From: Rhodothermus profundi
GTDB lineage: Bacteria > Bacteroidota > Rhodothermia > Rhodothermales > Rhodothermaceae
Reading direction: 5' to 3'
NCBI RefSeq assembly: GCF_900142415.1
Contig: NZ_FRAU01000004.1
Coordinates: 186,001-250,000 of the forward strand
Length of the DNA: 64,000 nucleotides
This document shows, piece by piece, positions 8,283-15,729 of this stretch. Positions within the stretch are counted from its first letter, which is position 1, and each line of letters starts with the position of its first letter. The position numbers and the translations under genes are program-made. The notes beneath the pieces are model-generated. The model ran no database searches and was not told the origin of the DNA. It was given only the letters and a program-made list of their open reading frames with translations.

Positions 8283-9185
8283 TCAGGTTAACGCAACTCC
8301 AATGCAGGGCACGTACGCCACGGCCTCCGAAGGGTTCAGCGCTTCTGGATCTAGCGTGGTGAGCACCACAGGATTGAGCAAAGCGGGTTCTACAGCAAAC
8401 AGCGGTTGGAGCTGCTCCGAAAGCGTGGCAGGCACCTGCGTGCCGTAGAGCGTTACCTGCTCCACCATAGCCGCACTCAGTCCAAGCCGGTGGAGCAGCA
8501 CCATGCAGAAATAGGCTGCGTCTTCAGCACTGCGCGTATAGTAGCTCAGGTACCAGTGTCCGCGTCGGCAGAGGGTAAACTCCGTGTGGGTCTCGTAACA
8601 TCCTATGGCCAGCCCGACTTCAGGAGGTATGCCAGGTTCCGGGCCAGGCAGGCGCTGCAGTGCAGCAGCCGCTCCAGCCGTGCTGAGTCGAATGCGATAG
8701 CGCGTGCAGGGCGCCTGCCGCAGCACGCGCTCCAGATGCTGTTGCACATGACGTGGCAGTACAAGCACCTGATACCAGCGAGCGCGCTCCTCCTCTAACG
8801 CCTGGGCCCAGCCGGGTTCAGCATGCAGATGCAGCGCTTCCGCAGGCTGTCCGGTAATCCAGACAGCTTCGGCCAGCAGGCGCTGGCGCAGTTCATCCGC
8901 CTCAATGGGTTCAGGTTGCAGGCTGGCAAATGCTGCCATTCCATGAGACGGATGCAGCGCCACGTTCAGCTCATCCGCAACCAGTCCGGATAGCACATCG
9001 CGCAACGCCTCGCCGACCACGTCCAGGTAGCGCGGCGACGCAGCCTGCAACTCGCTCAGCACGTTAAAATCAAAGTCGCAGCTTCCCAGCCGCAGAAGCT
9101 GATAGCGATCGCCACGACGTTCCAGCTCGGCATAGCGCAGGACCACGTCGTGCAATTCAATCCCCGCCCGTGCCCTAGGCTCCAT
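8283..9185 (-). CDS. DUF3822-like protein of unknown function
   Basis: 300 residues, no signal peptide or membrane segment. In Bacteroidota a DUF3822 protein commonly sits directly upstream of rsmD and coaD, and both length and context fit. Sequence support is limited: a repeated alternation of beta-like segments (ELNVALHPSHGMAAF, YQVLVLPRHVQQHLE, VGLAIGCYETHTEFTLCRRGHWYLSYY) resembles the duplicated actin-like ATPase fold reported for related families, but I see no clear phosphate-binding loop. It is the second gene after the promoter at 9757-9785. Function unknown; the family name is an inference from synteny more than from motifs. Confidence 0.6.
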   Translation of the reverse strand: MEPRARAGIELHDVVLRYAELERRGDRYQLLRLGSCDFDFNVLSELQAASPRYLDVVGEALRDVLSGLVADELNVALHPSHGMAAFASLQPEPIEADELRQRLLAEAVWITGQPAEALHLHAEPGWAQALEEERARWYQVLVLPRHVQQHLERVLRQAPCTRYRIRLSTAGAAAALQRLPGPEPGIPPEVGLAIGCYETHTEFTLCRRGHWYLSYYTRSAEDAAYFCMVLLHRLGLSAAMVEQVTLYGTQVPATLSEQLQPLFAVEPALLNPVVLTTLDPEALNPSEAVAYVPCIGVALT

Positions 9186-9216
9186 AACCAGCGCTCCTGG
9201 CCGCCTGTTGACGACC

Positions 9217-9675
9217 CTATTCCCAACTGGCCGCGTTCAGCTTGGTAATATCCGGTTCCAGAGAGCCGATATAGTCGTCCGACGCCGGATCTTTCAGATA
9301 GTAAATCTCTACGCGTCCTGTGTCGTTAACCACGTACTCAAACTTCCCGTTACGTGGCGAATAGATCAGCGAGTCCAGATTAAAGCCTGGCCCAAAGATG
9401 CTGTCCGCCTTGGCCATCATAAACGAATCCTGGCGGATCCACGCCACCAGGGAGTCAAGGGTTGGCGGATAATGATCGTACAACAGTTCGTAGCGAATAA
9501 GCGCCGTGCGAATATCACTCATGCGGTCACGCGTCAGGCGCGTCAGCTCCTGCTCGCGGCGTACTGCCTCGTAGGGCTCGGTGATCGAAAGGTACAGATA
9601 GTAGGCCAGGACCACGATCACCACACCCAGCACGATCTGCAAAATAAGGCGCGTAATATGACCACGGGTAGCCAT
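9217..9675 (-). CDS. Small membrane-anchored protein, function unknown
   Basis: 152 residues from the ATG at 9675, preferred because AGAGGAG lies upstream and the product starts with a short basic stretch and one transmembrane segment (residues ~8-30: LILQIVLGVVIVVLAYYLYL). The rest is soluble, with an N-terminal helix (TEPYEAVRREQELTRLTRDRM) and a beta-rich region (YELLYDHYPPTLDSLVAW, then FEYVVNDTGRVEIYYLKDP). The layout of an N-terminal helix, a helical stalk and a YPPTLDSLV segment is reminiscent of pilin/pseudopilin-type proteins, but there is no prepilin peptidase site. First gene of the operon with DUF3822, rsmD and coaD; promoter at 9757-9785. Confidence 0.65.
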   Translation of the reverse strand: MATRGHITRLILQIVLGVVIVVLAYYLYLSITEPYEAVRREQELTRLTRDRMSDIRTALIRYELLYDHYPPTLDSLVAWIRQDSFMMAKADSIFGPGFNLDSLIYSPRNGKFEYVVNDTGRVEIYYLKDPASDDYIGSLEPDITKLNAASWE

Positions 9676-9723
9676 GCGTCGCGTGCTCCTCTGATGGCTA
9701 AATCGTTCAACAGTACGGTAAAG

Positions 9724-9750
9724 AAAAAAGCGACATGGATCTCCATGTCG
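9724..9750 (-). terminator. Hairpin plus T-tract at the 5' end of the 9675 operon transcript
   Basis: On the reverse strand CGACATGGA pairs with TCCATGTCG around a 2-base loop (9750-9731), followed by C and six T. This has the form of an intrinsic terminator, but it lies immediately after the predicted start of transcription and before the first gene, so it could attenuate or be a 5' stabilising hairpin. Confidence 0.5.
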
Positions 9751-9756
9751 GCTCGG

Positions 9757-9785
9757 AAAATACAGGACACGCCCGCCAAATGCAA
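9757..9785 (-). promoter_or_regulatory. Sigma70-type promoter for the coaD operon
   Basis: Reverse-strand TTGCAT (9785-9780), 17-bp spacer, TATTTT (9762-9757). Transcription would start near 9750, about 75 bases upstream of the ATG at 9675 and directly at the hairpin. Confidence 0.55.
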
Positions 9786-9888
9786 CCACTTTCTTTTCAC
9801 CCGGAAACGTTGTTTAGACGGCTTTGCAACTCCCGGCGCTCGCTCCGGTTAAAGGAGCCGGTTCATCTAACCGAAGCGAACGTTTGCG

Positions 9889-10614
9889 GTGACCCGCCTG
9901 CTTGTCAACATCGACCACGTAGCCACCCTGCGCAACGCCCGACAGGAGGCGTTTCCGGATCCGGTGCAGGCAGCCGTGCTGTGCGAGCTGGCTGGCGCCG
10001 ATGGCATCGTCTTTCACCTTCGGGAAGATCGCCGGCACATTACGGACCGAGACGTTTTCCGCCTAAAGGAGGTTGTGCAAGGCAAGCTGGACTTCGAGCT
10101 ATCGACCAACGAAGAAATTGTAGCCATCTGCTGTCAGGTGCGCCCCCACCTGGCTACGCTGGTGCCGGAACGGCGCGAAGAGATCACCACTGAAGGCGGA
10201 CTGGACGTAATCGCTAACCGAACGCGCCTCCAGGAGGTCATTCCGCGACTGTTCGAGGCCGGCATCGAGGAAGTAGCCCTGTTTGTCGATCCGGATTTAC
10301 GTCAGATCGAAGCAGCCCGCGAAGTAGGCGCCAACGCGATCGAACTGCACACCGGCAACTTTGCCAACGCCCGCACCGAAGCGGCGCGCCGCGCAGAAGC
10401 CGAAAAACTGGCAGCAGCCGCCCGCAAAGCGCATGCGCTGGGGTTGCAGGTCCATGCCGGGCACGGGCTTAACTACCACAACTATCCCCTCTTCCGAGAA
10501 ACCGTCCCCCACATTCACGAAGTGTCTATTGGCTTTGCCATCATTGCACGCGCCGTGTTGGTGGGACTGGAAACGGCCGTGCGCGAAATGCGTCGGCTCG
10601 TGAAGGGTTACTGA
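9889..10614 (+). CDS. pdxJ: Pyridoxine 5'-phosphate synthase
   Basis: 241 residues from a GTG start (TRLLVNIDHVATLRNAR), the canonical PdxJ N-terminus. Further family blocks are VFHLREDRRHI, FELSTNEEIV, LDVIANRTRL, EVALFVDPD, AIELHTG, and VHAGHGLNYHN near the C-terminus. PdxJ condenses 1-deoxyxylulose 5-phosphate with 3-amino-2-oxopropyl phosphate to give pyridoxine 5'-phosphate in the DXP-dependent vitamin B6 pathway. It is 8 bp upstream of era, so they form an operon. pdxB of the same pathway lies convergently just beyond era, showing that the genome uses this B6 route. Confidence 0.96.
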   Translation: MTRLLVNIDHVATLRNARQEAFPDPVQAAVLCELAGADGIVFHLREDRRHITDRDVFRLKEVVQGKLDFELSTNEEIVAICCQVRPHLATLVPERREEITTEGGLDVIANRTRLQEVIPRLFEAGIEEVALFVDPDLRQIEAAREVGANAIELHTGNFANARTEAARRAEAEKLAAAARKAHALGLQVHAGHGLNYHNYPLFRETVPHIHEVSIGFAIIARAVLVGLETAVREMRRLVKGY

Positions 10615-10622
10615 ACGCAGAC

Positions 10623-11558
10623 ATGATGGAACCAGAAAAAACGCAATCCACTCCTTCCCTGCTGATTGATCCAGCCCAACTGCCGCCCGATCATCGAAGC
10701 GGTTACGTGGCCATCGTGGGAAAACCCAACGTGGGCAAAAGCACCCTGATGAACGCGCTGCTGGGCCACAAGCTGTCGATCGTTACCCCTAAACCTCAAA
10801 CAACCCGCCATCGCATCCTGGGTATCCTTTCCGGCGATACCTTCCAGATTATCTTTCTGGACACGCCAGGCGTGCTCAAGAAAACCCGCTATAAACTCCA
10901 CGAACACATGCTGCGCACCGTAGATCGGGCAGTCGCTGACGCCGATCTCGTACTGTTTATGGCCGAGGCTACGCAACGCGCGCCGGACACAATCAGCCTG
11001 AACCACCTCGGAAATCGACCGGCAATTTTAGCCCTGAACAAAATGGACCTGGTGCGCCAGGAGCAGGTGCTTCCGCTCGTAGATGCCTACATGAAACTGT
11101 ATCCTTTTGAAGCCGTCGTGCCGATCTCGGCCCTGACTGGCTACAACCTAGACGTCTTACTCAAAGAAATTATCCATCGACTACCACCAGGCCCTCCCTT
11201 CTATCCTAAAGATCAGCTCAGCGAGCATCCCGAGCGTTTCTTCGTGGCCGAAATCATCCGGGAAAAAATCTTTGAGCAATTCCGCGAGGAAATCCCTTAT
11301 GCAGCCCAGGTCAACATTGTGGACTATAAAGAGCGCCCAGAAGGAAAGGACTTCATCGACGCAGAAATCGTGGTCGAACGCCCCACGCAAAAGGCAATTT
11401 TGATCGGAAAAGGGGGCCAGGCCCTCAAACGTCTGGGAACCGCAGCGCGCCAGGAGATCGAAGCGTTTCTAGGACGGCCGATCTATCTGCAACTGCACGT
11501 CAAGGTGCGCGAAGACTGGCGCAACCGTGATCGACTCTTGCGTTCCTATGGCTACTGA
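10623..11558 (+). CDS. era: Ribosome-assembly GTPase Era
   Basis: 311 residues. GTPase motifs appear in order: G1 GKPNVGKS (33-40), the switch I TT at 60-61, G3 DTPG (80-83) and G4 NKMD (139-142). The C-terminal KH domain has FVAEIIREK and AILIGKGGQALKRLG. Era binds the 3' end of 16S rRNA and acts in 30S maturation. The start could be the ATG at 10623 or 10626. The 3' end overlaps the convergent pdxB by 7 bp, leaving no room for a terminator between them. Confidence 0.97.
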   Translation: MMEPEKTQSTPSLLIDPAQLPPDHRSGYVAIVGKPNVGKSTLMNALLGHKLSIVTPKPQTTRHRILGILSGDTFQIIFLDTPGVLKKTRYKLHEHMLRTVDRAVADADLVLFMAEATQRAPDTISLNHLGNRPAILALNKMDLVRQEQVLPLVDAYMKLYPFEAVVPISALTGYNLDVLLKEIIHRLPPGPPFYPKDQLSEHPERFFVAEIIREKIFEQFREEIPYAAQVNIVDYKERPEGKDFIDAEIVVERPTQKAILIGKGGQALKRLGTAARQEIEAFLGRPIYLQLHVKVREDWRNRDRLLRSYGY

Positions 11559-12763
11559 GCCACGGTTTCCGCTTCGATAAGCTGTACGCCCAGTCCAACC
11601 GTAACCGCTTCTTGCAGCGCTGCTGGGACAAACGCGCGCTCCATCCGATGCAGGGAAAAGCTACGGCGACGCGGATAGGTGCGGCGCAGCTCTAAGAAGC
11701 GTTCGGCCCGCTGGGCGGGCGTACCCCCCTGCATCACAATCCGAAAACGGGCATCATCAGCAGCAATGTCGTACATCTGGCGCACCAGCTCGGCCAACCA
11801 CAACGTTTCAGGCAATCGGCTATCCGGCGGAATCAAATCTAACCGATCACCGGGTTGAGGCTGCAACAGCTCGCTATCGTCCGACTGAAGCGGTAGCTCA
11901 AGGTGCTGCGCCAGCGCGCTGGCCAGCATAAGCGTGGCCCGAACCTTACCATCATACGAATGCCCCGCAATGTGCGGTGTGGCAATGTCCACGCGCGCCA
12001 CCAGTTCGGGGTCGGGCGTGGGCTCATCTTCCCAGACGTCCAGCACCACGCCTCCCGGATACCCTCGATGCCGGGCCGCTAAGAGAGCCCGGCTGTCCAC
12101 CACAGCACCACGCGACGTGTTCAATAACCAGGCCGACGGACGCATGCGCGCCAGCGCTTTTGCATCGATCAGATGATAGGTAGCATGAGGCCCGGTGCGC
12201 GTCAGCGGCACGTGCAACGACACGATGTCAGCTTCTTCCAGGATTGTAGCGAGCGACACGAAGTCGGTGCGTCCCGTCTGCTCCGCCAACGGCGGATCGC
12301 AGCAAAGCACCTCTACCCCCAGCGCAGGCAGTCGCCGGGCCAGTCGTCCCCCAATATGGCCACAACCAACAATGCCAACCACTCGTCCTCGCAGCGAAAT
12401 ATGCTGCCGCACCGCCAGCTCTAGCAAAGCTGCCAGCACATACTCAACGACCGCATCCGCATTGGCGCCCGGGGCATAGGCAAAAGCAATCCCTCGCGCC
12501 TGCAAATAGGCCAGATCAACATGATCAACGCCGCTCGTGGCAGACCCCACAAACTGAACGCGGCTGCCGTCCAGCAACGTCGCATCGACTCGGGTAACGC
12601 TGCGCACCAGAAGCACGTCGCAATTACGCACCGTGGCCGGCGTAATCTGATCCGCAGGAAACGACCGCACTACCCCGAATCCCCGGAAAGCTTCGCGGGC
12701 AAGCGGAATATTTTCGTCTGCAACGATGCGCAGGGGACGCTGCAACCCGGGATGCAGCCACAT
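11552..12763 (-). CDS. pdxB: Erythronate-4-phosphate dehydrogenase
   Basis: 403 residues from the ATG at 12763; an in-frame GTG at 12775 would add four residues. It starts RPLRIVADENIP, typical of PdxB. The NAD-binding Rossmann motif is GIVGCGHIGGRL. The 2-hydroxyacid dehydrogenase catalytic segments are LNTSRGAVVD, DVWEDEP (Glu) and ATPHIAGHSYDGK (His). The extra C-terminal ~110 residues match the PdxB dimerisation domain. It oxidises 4-phosphoerythronate in DXP-dependent B6 synthesis. Convergent with pdxJ-era; upstream is a long AT-rich spacer shared with the divergent SleB-type hydrolase. Confidence 0.93.
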   Translation of the reverse strand: MWLHPGLQRPLRIVADENIPLAREAFRGFGVVRSFPADQITPATVRNCDVLLVRSVTRVDATLLDGSRVQFVGSATSGVDHVDLAYLQARGIAFAYAPGANADAVVEYVLAALLELAVRQHISLRGRVVGIVGCGHIGGRLARRLPALGVEVLCCDPPLAEQTGRTDFVSLATILEEADIVSLHVPLTRTGPHATYHLIDAKALARMRPSAWLLNTSRGAVVDSRALLAARHRGYPGGVVLDVWEDEPTPDPELVARVDIATPHIAGHSYDGKVRATLMLASALAQHLELPLQSDDSELLQPQPGDRLDLIPPDSRLPETLWLAELVRQMYDIAADDARFRIVMQGGTPAQRAERFLELRRTYPRRRSFSLHRMERAFVPAALQEAVTVGLGVQLIEAETVAQ

Positions 12764-12992
12764 GGGTCCGGCCACCGCTTAATTGCCCTAAAAGTACAAA
12801 GGGAATAGGCCTAAAGCCAGCACGAAATACCGATTTTTTTCTGCCAGATGCTCATAGCGTCATTTTGTCCGACGCACTTAATCATTTTATACATAAGTAA
12901 CTGTCTTACAATATTTTATAACCAACTTTATCATACTTTATTCAAAAAGGAAGCCCTTCTGACCAATTAAGGCACGGGTTTTGAGCGATGGT

Positions 12993-13048
12993 ACGGCAGA
13001 GCATTCACTGGATTTTCTCTATATGCTCACAGACACTTGGCATGCCGT
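12993..13048 (+). ncRNA. Candidate structured leader element (nested stems)
   Basis: ACGGCA (12993-12998) pairs with TGCCGT (13043-13048). Directly inside it, GAGCAT (12999-13004) pairs with ATGCTC (13023-13028), giving two adjacent stems. With the hairpin at 13090-13151 this forms a multi-stem RNA upstream of the hydrolase. It may be an untranslated leader; no known class is recognised. Confidence 0.3.
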
Positions 13049-13089
13049 GAAACTACCGGCGCCTCGTGTCATTAGTTCAAACAAAGGTT

Positions 13090-13151
13090 GCCGGGTCGTC
13101 AACAGGCAGGTTAATCGCAACCGCAGGCTGTCTGGCTGTTGACGACTCGGC
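13090..13151 (+). repeat. Long hairpin upstream of the SleB-type hydrolase
   Basis: Arms of 16 bases (13090-13105 and 13136-13151) match at 15 of 16 positions, the exception being a G-T wobble, around a 30-base loop. The right arm is followed by TTGTTTT. The shape resembles an attenuator or terminator ahead of the gene, or a long operator. Confidence 0.55.
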
Positions 13152-13179
13152 TTGTTTTATGAACCAACCCGGTACAACC

Positions 13180-13830
13180 ATGAGAAGCAAGCGAACAGCA
13201 GGTATCCTGCTGGCGCTGCTCCTTCTGGGCGGACTCCTGGTCTTTCATACAGACCGGTTGCTGGGGGACACAGCTCCCCAGACGGCAGTGGATACAACGC
13301 AGGTGTACATAGAGCTTGATTCCCTGAAGGACGTGCGGGCCCACCTGATTCGACTGGGGGCGCGTCGGCTGCCCCCGGTTCCCCCTGAAGCCATTGATAC
13401 AGAAACGCTCTGGCTGGCCCGCGTGATTTATTCAGAAACCAAGCGGCCTGAAGAGATGGAGCTGGTCGCGTGGGTCGTCCGCAACCGCGTCGAGACGCAG
13501 TACCGCGGCAAAGCGACCTACCGCGACGTCGTGCTCGATCCGTTTCAGTTCAGCGCCTTTATTCCGTACAATCCGCGTCGGCATTACTACCTGCGTCTGA
13601 CGCCGCACTCTAGAGCGCCTGGCTGGCAGCAGGCGCTCAGCATCGCGTATTACGTACGATTTGCCGACACCACGCACCGGCCGTTTTCTATCCGCACGCG
13701 CCATTTCTATAGTGAGCAATCCATGACAGGCCGCCTGCTGCCTGTCTGGGCCGAAGGCGTCCATCCTATCCGACCTATGCGCTATCAGGTAGACGAGCGG
13801 CGTTTCCGGTTTTATGAAGATATCTCCTGA
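13180..13830 (+). CDS. Cell wall hydrolase, SleB family
   Basis: 216 residues from the ATG at 13180, chosen because MRSKR followed by LLALLLLGGLLVF is a typical signal/anchor; the ATG at 13159 is an alternative. The catalytic domain starts LWLARVIYSETKRP, carrying the Glu in the SleB Hydrolase_2 pattern (A.xxYxEA-like). It continues ELVAWVVRNRVET and YRDVVLDPFQFSAF and ends with RHFYSEQSM, where related enzymes have HFFY. Such hydrolases or transglycosylases cut peptidoglycan in the envelope; non-spore-formers use them in wall turnover. A strong terminator at 13859-13890 follows. Confidence 0.82.
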   Translation: MRSKRTAGILLALLLLGGLLVFHTDRLLGDTAPQTAVDTTQVYIELDSLKDVRAHLIRLGARRLPPVPPEAIDTETLWLARVIYSETKRPEEMELVAWVVRNRVETQYRGKATYRDVVLDPFQFSAFIPYNPRRHYYLRLTPHSRAPGWQQALSIAYYVRFADTTHRPFSIRTRHFYSEQSMTGRLLPVWAEGVHPIRPMRYQVDERRFRFYEDIS

Positions 13831-13858
13831 CGCACAACAGGCAATTGTTGTAACTTAA

Positions 13859-13890
13859 AGGCCTGTACCCTGAAGGTACAGGCCTTTTTT
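13859..13890 (+). terminator. Intrinsic terminator of the SleB-type gene
   Basis: A perfect 11-bp stem (AGGCCTGTACC, 13859-13869, with its complement at 13875-13885) around CTGAA, followed by six T. It lies 28 bp after the stop codon. Confidence 0.93.
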
Positions 13891-13907
13891 CATCAAACCT
13901 TCCTGCC

Positions 13908-14927
13908 ATGATGACACGCCGCCTGGAGTCTCTCCTGCTGATTGTTTTCCTACTCCTGCCTGCCTGCCGACAGACCGAGCCGGAACCTGAAGTTGTTGAG
14001 TATCCTCGCACCGGGCTGTTTGTCCCCGAACCTCCCCCTCAATACCAGAGCGAAGGCATCCGAATCGCCACCCTCAACACATTCTTTCTCTTCGACGGGT
14101 ATGGCGACGAAGGCCAGGCAGACTTTCCCCACAAAGGAAACCCCGAAGCTGCCCGTCGTCACCGCGCACGCATTGCACAGGTGCTGCGCATGATCAACGC
14201 AGATCTAGTAGTTCTTCAAGAGGTAGAAAACGCAGCCGTGCTTCAGCGCATGGTCGCCGAAGACTTGCCCGATCTGAACTACAAGGTCTACTTTGTCCAG
14301 GGACACGACACGTTTACCGGTCAGGACGTCGCGGTACTCTCTCGACTCCCTGTTGAAAAAATCGGCCGCACCGAAGAGCGCGTGCCGGTGGCAGGCACCG
14401 ACGACACCTACGGCGTCAGCAAAAACATCTGGGTACGCCTCTACCTGGGCGATCTGCCGGCTACTATCATTGGCGTGCACTTCCTGTCGCGTCCCAACGA
14501 TCCCCACCGCAAACCCCGCCGCGAAGCGCAAGCAGAAGTCATCCGCCGACTGGTTGAACGCGAGCTGGCTGCCGGCCGCGCCGTAGCCGTAATTGGCGAC
14601 TTCAACGACTACGATGAAACTGTGCCCGACTTGAATGGCAACCGCCCCATTACGCGCGTCCTGGCTCTTGTCAAGGCAGCCGGCCCTTCCCCTGACGACG
14701 ATCTTTACAACGTAATGGCCGAAGTGCCCCAGCACGACCGTTTTACCGTCTTCTACGACGCCGACGAAGACGGACAGGTAGAATGGCCCGAACTATCAGC
14801 CATCGACCACATCTTACTCTCTCCTCGACTCCGCGCCCGCCTGCGCGAAGTGCACTACGTGCAGGCCTACGACCCCCGCACCATTACCGACCACTTTCCC
14901 GTCGTCATTACACTGGCTCCCCGTTAA
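13908..14927 (+). CDS. Endonuclease/exonuclease/phosphatase (EEP) family lipoprotein
   Basis: 339 residues. The signal peptide ends in LLLPAC (Cys at ~22), a lipobox, so the enzyme should be an envelope lipoprotein. EEP-fold motifs: IATLNTFFLFDG, VVLQEVEN (metal-binding Glu), IGVHFLSRP, VIGDFND (Asp-x-Asn), and the terminal AIDHILLS...ITDHFPV with the catalytic Asp-His pair. Family members hydrolyse phosphodiester bonds in nucleic acids or lipids; extracellular examples are usually nucleases. The gene has its own transcription unit: a terminator precedes it and another follows. Confidence 0.85.
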   Translation: MMTRRLESLLLIVFLLLPACRQTEPEPEVVEYPRTGLFVPEPPPQYQSEGIRIATLNTFFLFDGYGDEGQADFPHKGNPEAARRHRARIAQVLRMINADLVVLQEVENAAVLQRMVAEDLPDLNYKVYFVQGHDTFTGQDVAVLSRLPVEKIGRTEERVPVAGTDDTYGVSKNIWVRLYLGDLPATIIGVHFLSRPNDPHRKPRREAQAEVIRRLVERELAAGRAVAVIGDFNDYDETVPDLNGNRPITRVLALVKAAGPSPDDDLYNVMAEVPQHDRFTVFYDADEDGQVEWPELSAIDHILLSPRLRARLREVHYVQAYDPRTITDHFPVVITLAPR

Positions 14928-14934
14928 CTAAATT

Positions 14935-14962
14935 AAGGCCACCCGAAACTCCGGATGGCCTT
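14935..14962. terminator. Bidirectional terminator between convergent genes
   Basis: AAGGCCA (14935-14941) pairs with TGGCCTT (14956-14962), extended inside by a C-A mismatch and a CCG/CGG match around a short loop. T-rich flanks on both sides are modest. It can serve both the EEP lipoprotein (+) and the barrel gene (-). Confidence 0.6.
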
Positions 14963-14983
14963 CTGCAACGCCCACAGCCGAGC

Positions 14984-15619
14984 TTACAACGCAATTCCTA
15001 CCCGCAGCATCACCGCATTCAGATGCTGACGCGCATCCGGAACAAAGGCCACATCCCCCACACTGAACTCGTCGGCAAATGCCGTAATACCAAATGTGTA
15101 CTGCAACTCCGGGTAGAGCCGCAGCCCAAGCAAGTTGACCTCCACCCCTACTCCCAGGCTTCCTGCCAGACTGAACGCCTTCAAATTGTCTTCAATTTCT
15201 CTGTCTGCCTGCGACGGAAAACGCAACACCGGTCCAGCCATCACATAAGGCGTCAGAAATGGCAACGTCATCCGATAGCGCACGTCAATGGGAATCTCCA
15301 GAAGCGATACGTCGAACCCTTCAGGCACCGGCTGATCCGACAGGTCGTCCTGAAAACCCTGGTACAGCGCCCCTGCATCCATGTAACGCAGCCCCGGCCG
15401 AATGGCCACCGGTCCCAGCGGCAAATCAAACCAGATCGCCACATGCCATCCCTGGCTATTGTCGAACGTAGCCTGCGCGTCCCCCACTTTAATATCGCTG
15501 AGCCGGTTAAAGTTGAGTCCTACCGACATGCCCAATTGCGCCCGAGCTGCACCCGAGGGTAACACGAGCAGCGCAAGAACTACATACAGCATGTGCAGCG
15601 CAACTTTCTGCCTGGTCAT
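14984..15619 (-). CDS. Outer-membrane beta-barrel protein (OMP_b-brl-like)
   Basis: 211 residues from the ATG at 15619; the frame extends to a TTG at 15643. A signal peptide (VALHMLYVVLALLVLPSGAARA) is followed by Q-LGMSVGLNFNRLSD, the usual start of the porin-like OMP_b-brl_2 family of Bacteroidota. Alternating strands follow (IRPGLRYMDAGALY, IPIDVRYRMTLPFLTPYVMAGPVLRF, LYPELQYTFGI) and the last strand NAVMLRVGIAL ends in Leu. It should be an eight-stranded outer-membrane barrel; the ligand cannot be told. Divergent from bshA with an 86-bp promoter gap beyond the TTG. Confidence 0.78.
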   Translation of the reverse strand: MTRQKVALHMLYVVLALLVLPSGAARAQLGMSVGLNFNRLSDIKVGDAQATFDNSQGWHVAIWFDLPLGPVAIRPGLRYMDAGALYQGFQDDLSDQPVPEGFDVSLLEIPIDVRYRMTLPFLTPYVMAGPVLRFPSQADREIEDNLKAFSLAGSLGVGVEVNLLGLRLYPELQYTFGITAFADEFSVGDVAFVPDARQHLNAVMLRVGIAL

Positions 15620-15684
15620 CGTTTTCCGGGTTTGGTTGTTCAATCATTCAATGAGGCCTGTGCAACCTGAACTCCGGTGCCGGG

Positions 15685-15713
15685 TTCACTGCTGCACGCC
15701 GCCCCTGTAAAAA
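15685..15713 (+). promoter_or_regulatory. Possible promoter for bshA
   Basis: TTCACT (15685-15690), 17-bp spacer, TAAAAA (15708-15713). Transcription would start about 10 bases before the bshA ATG. Match quality is moderate (4/6 and 4/6). Confidence 0.35.
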
Positions 15714-15729
15714 TTCACCGGCTATCGCC

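Larger units (their letters stand above)
12776..13179. other. Intergenic region with AT-rich island and inverted repeats
   Basis: About 400 bp between divergent pdxB and the hydrolase gene. Bases ~12830-12970 are strikingly AT-rich against GC-rich surroundings and include two direct copies of ATTTTATA 29 bp apart. The right half holds nested inverted repeats and one long hairpin, listed separately. I see no gene, tRNA or recognised riboswitch consensus. A GTG-started frame from 13066 reads through the hairpin into the hydrolase, but that N-terminus does not look like protein. Confidence 0.6.

Noticed and set aside
13066-13179. N-terminal extension of the SleB-type hydrolase from a GTG
   Set aside because: The extension runs through a 16-bp inverted repeat and destroys the signal peptide.
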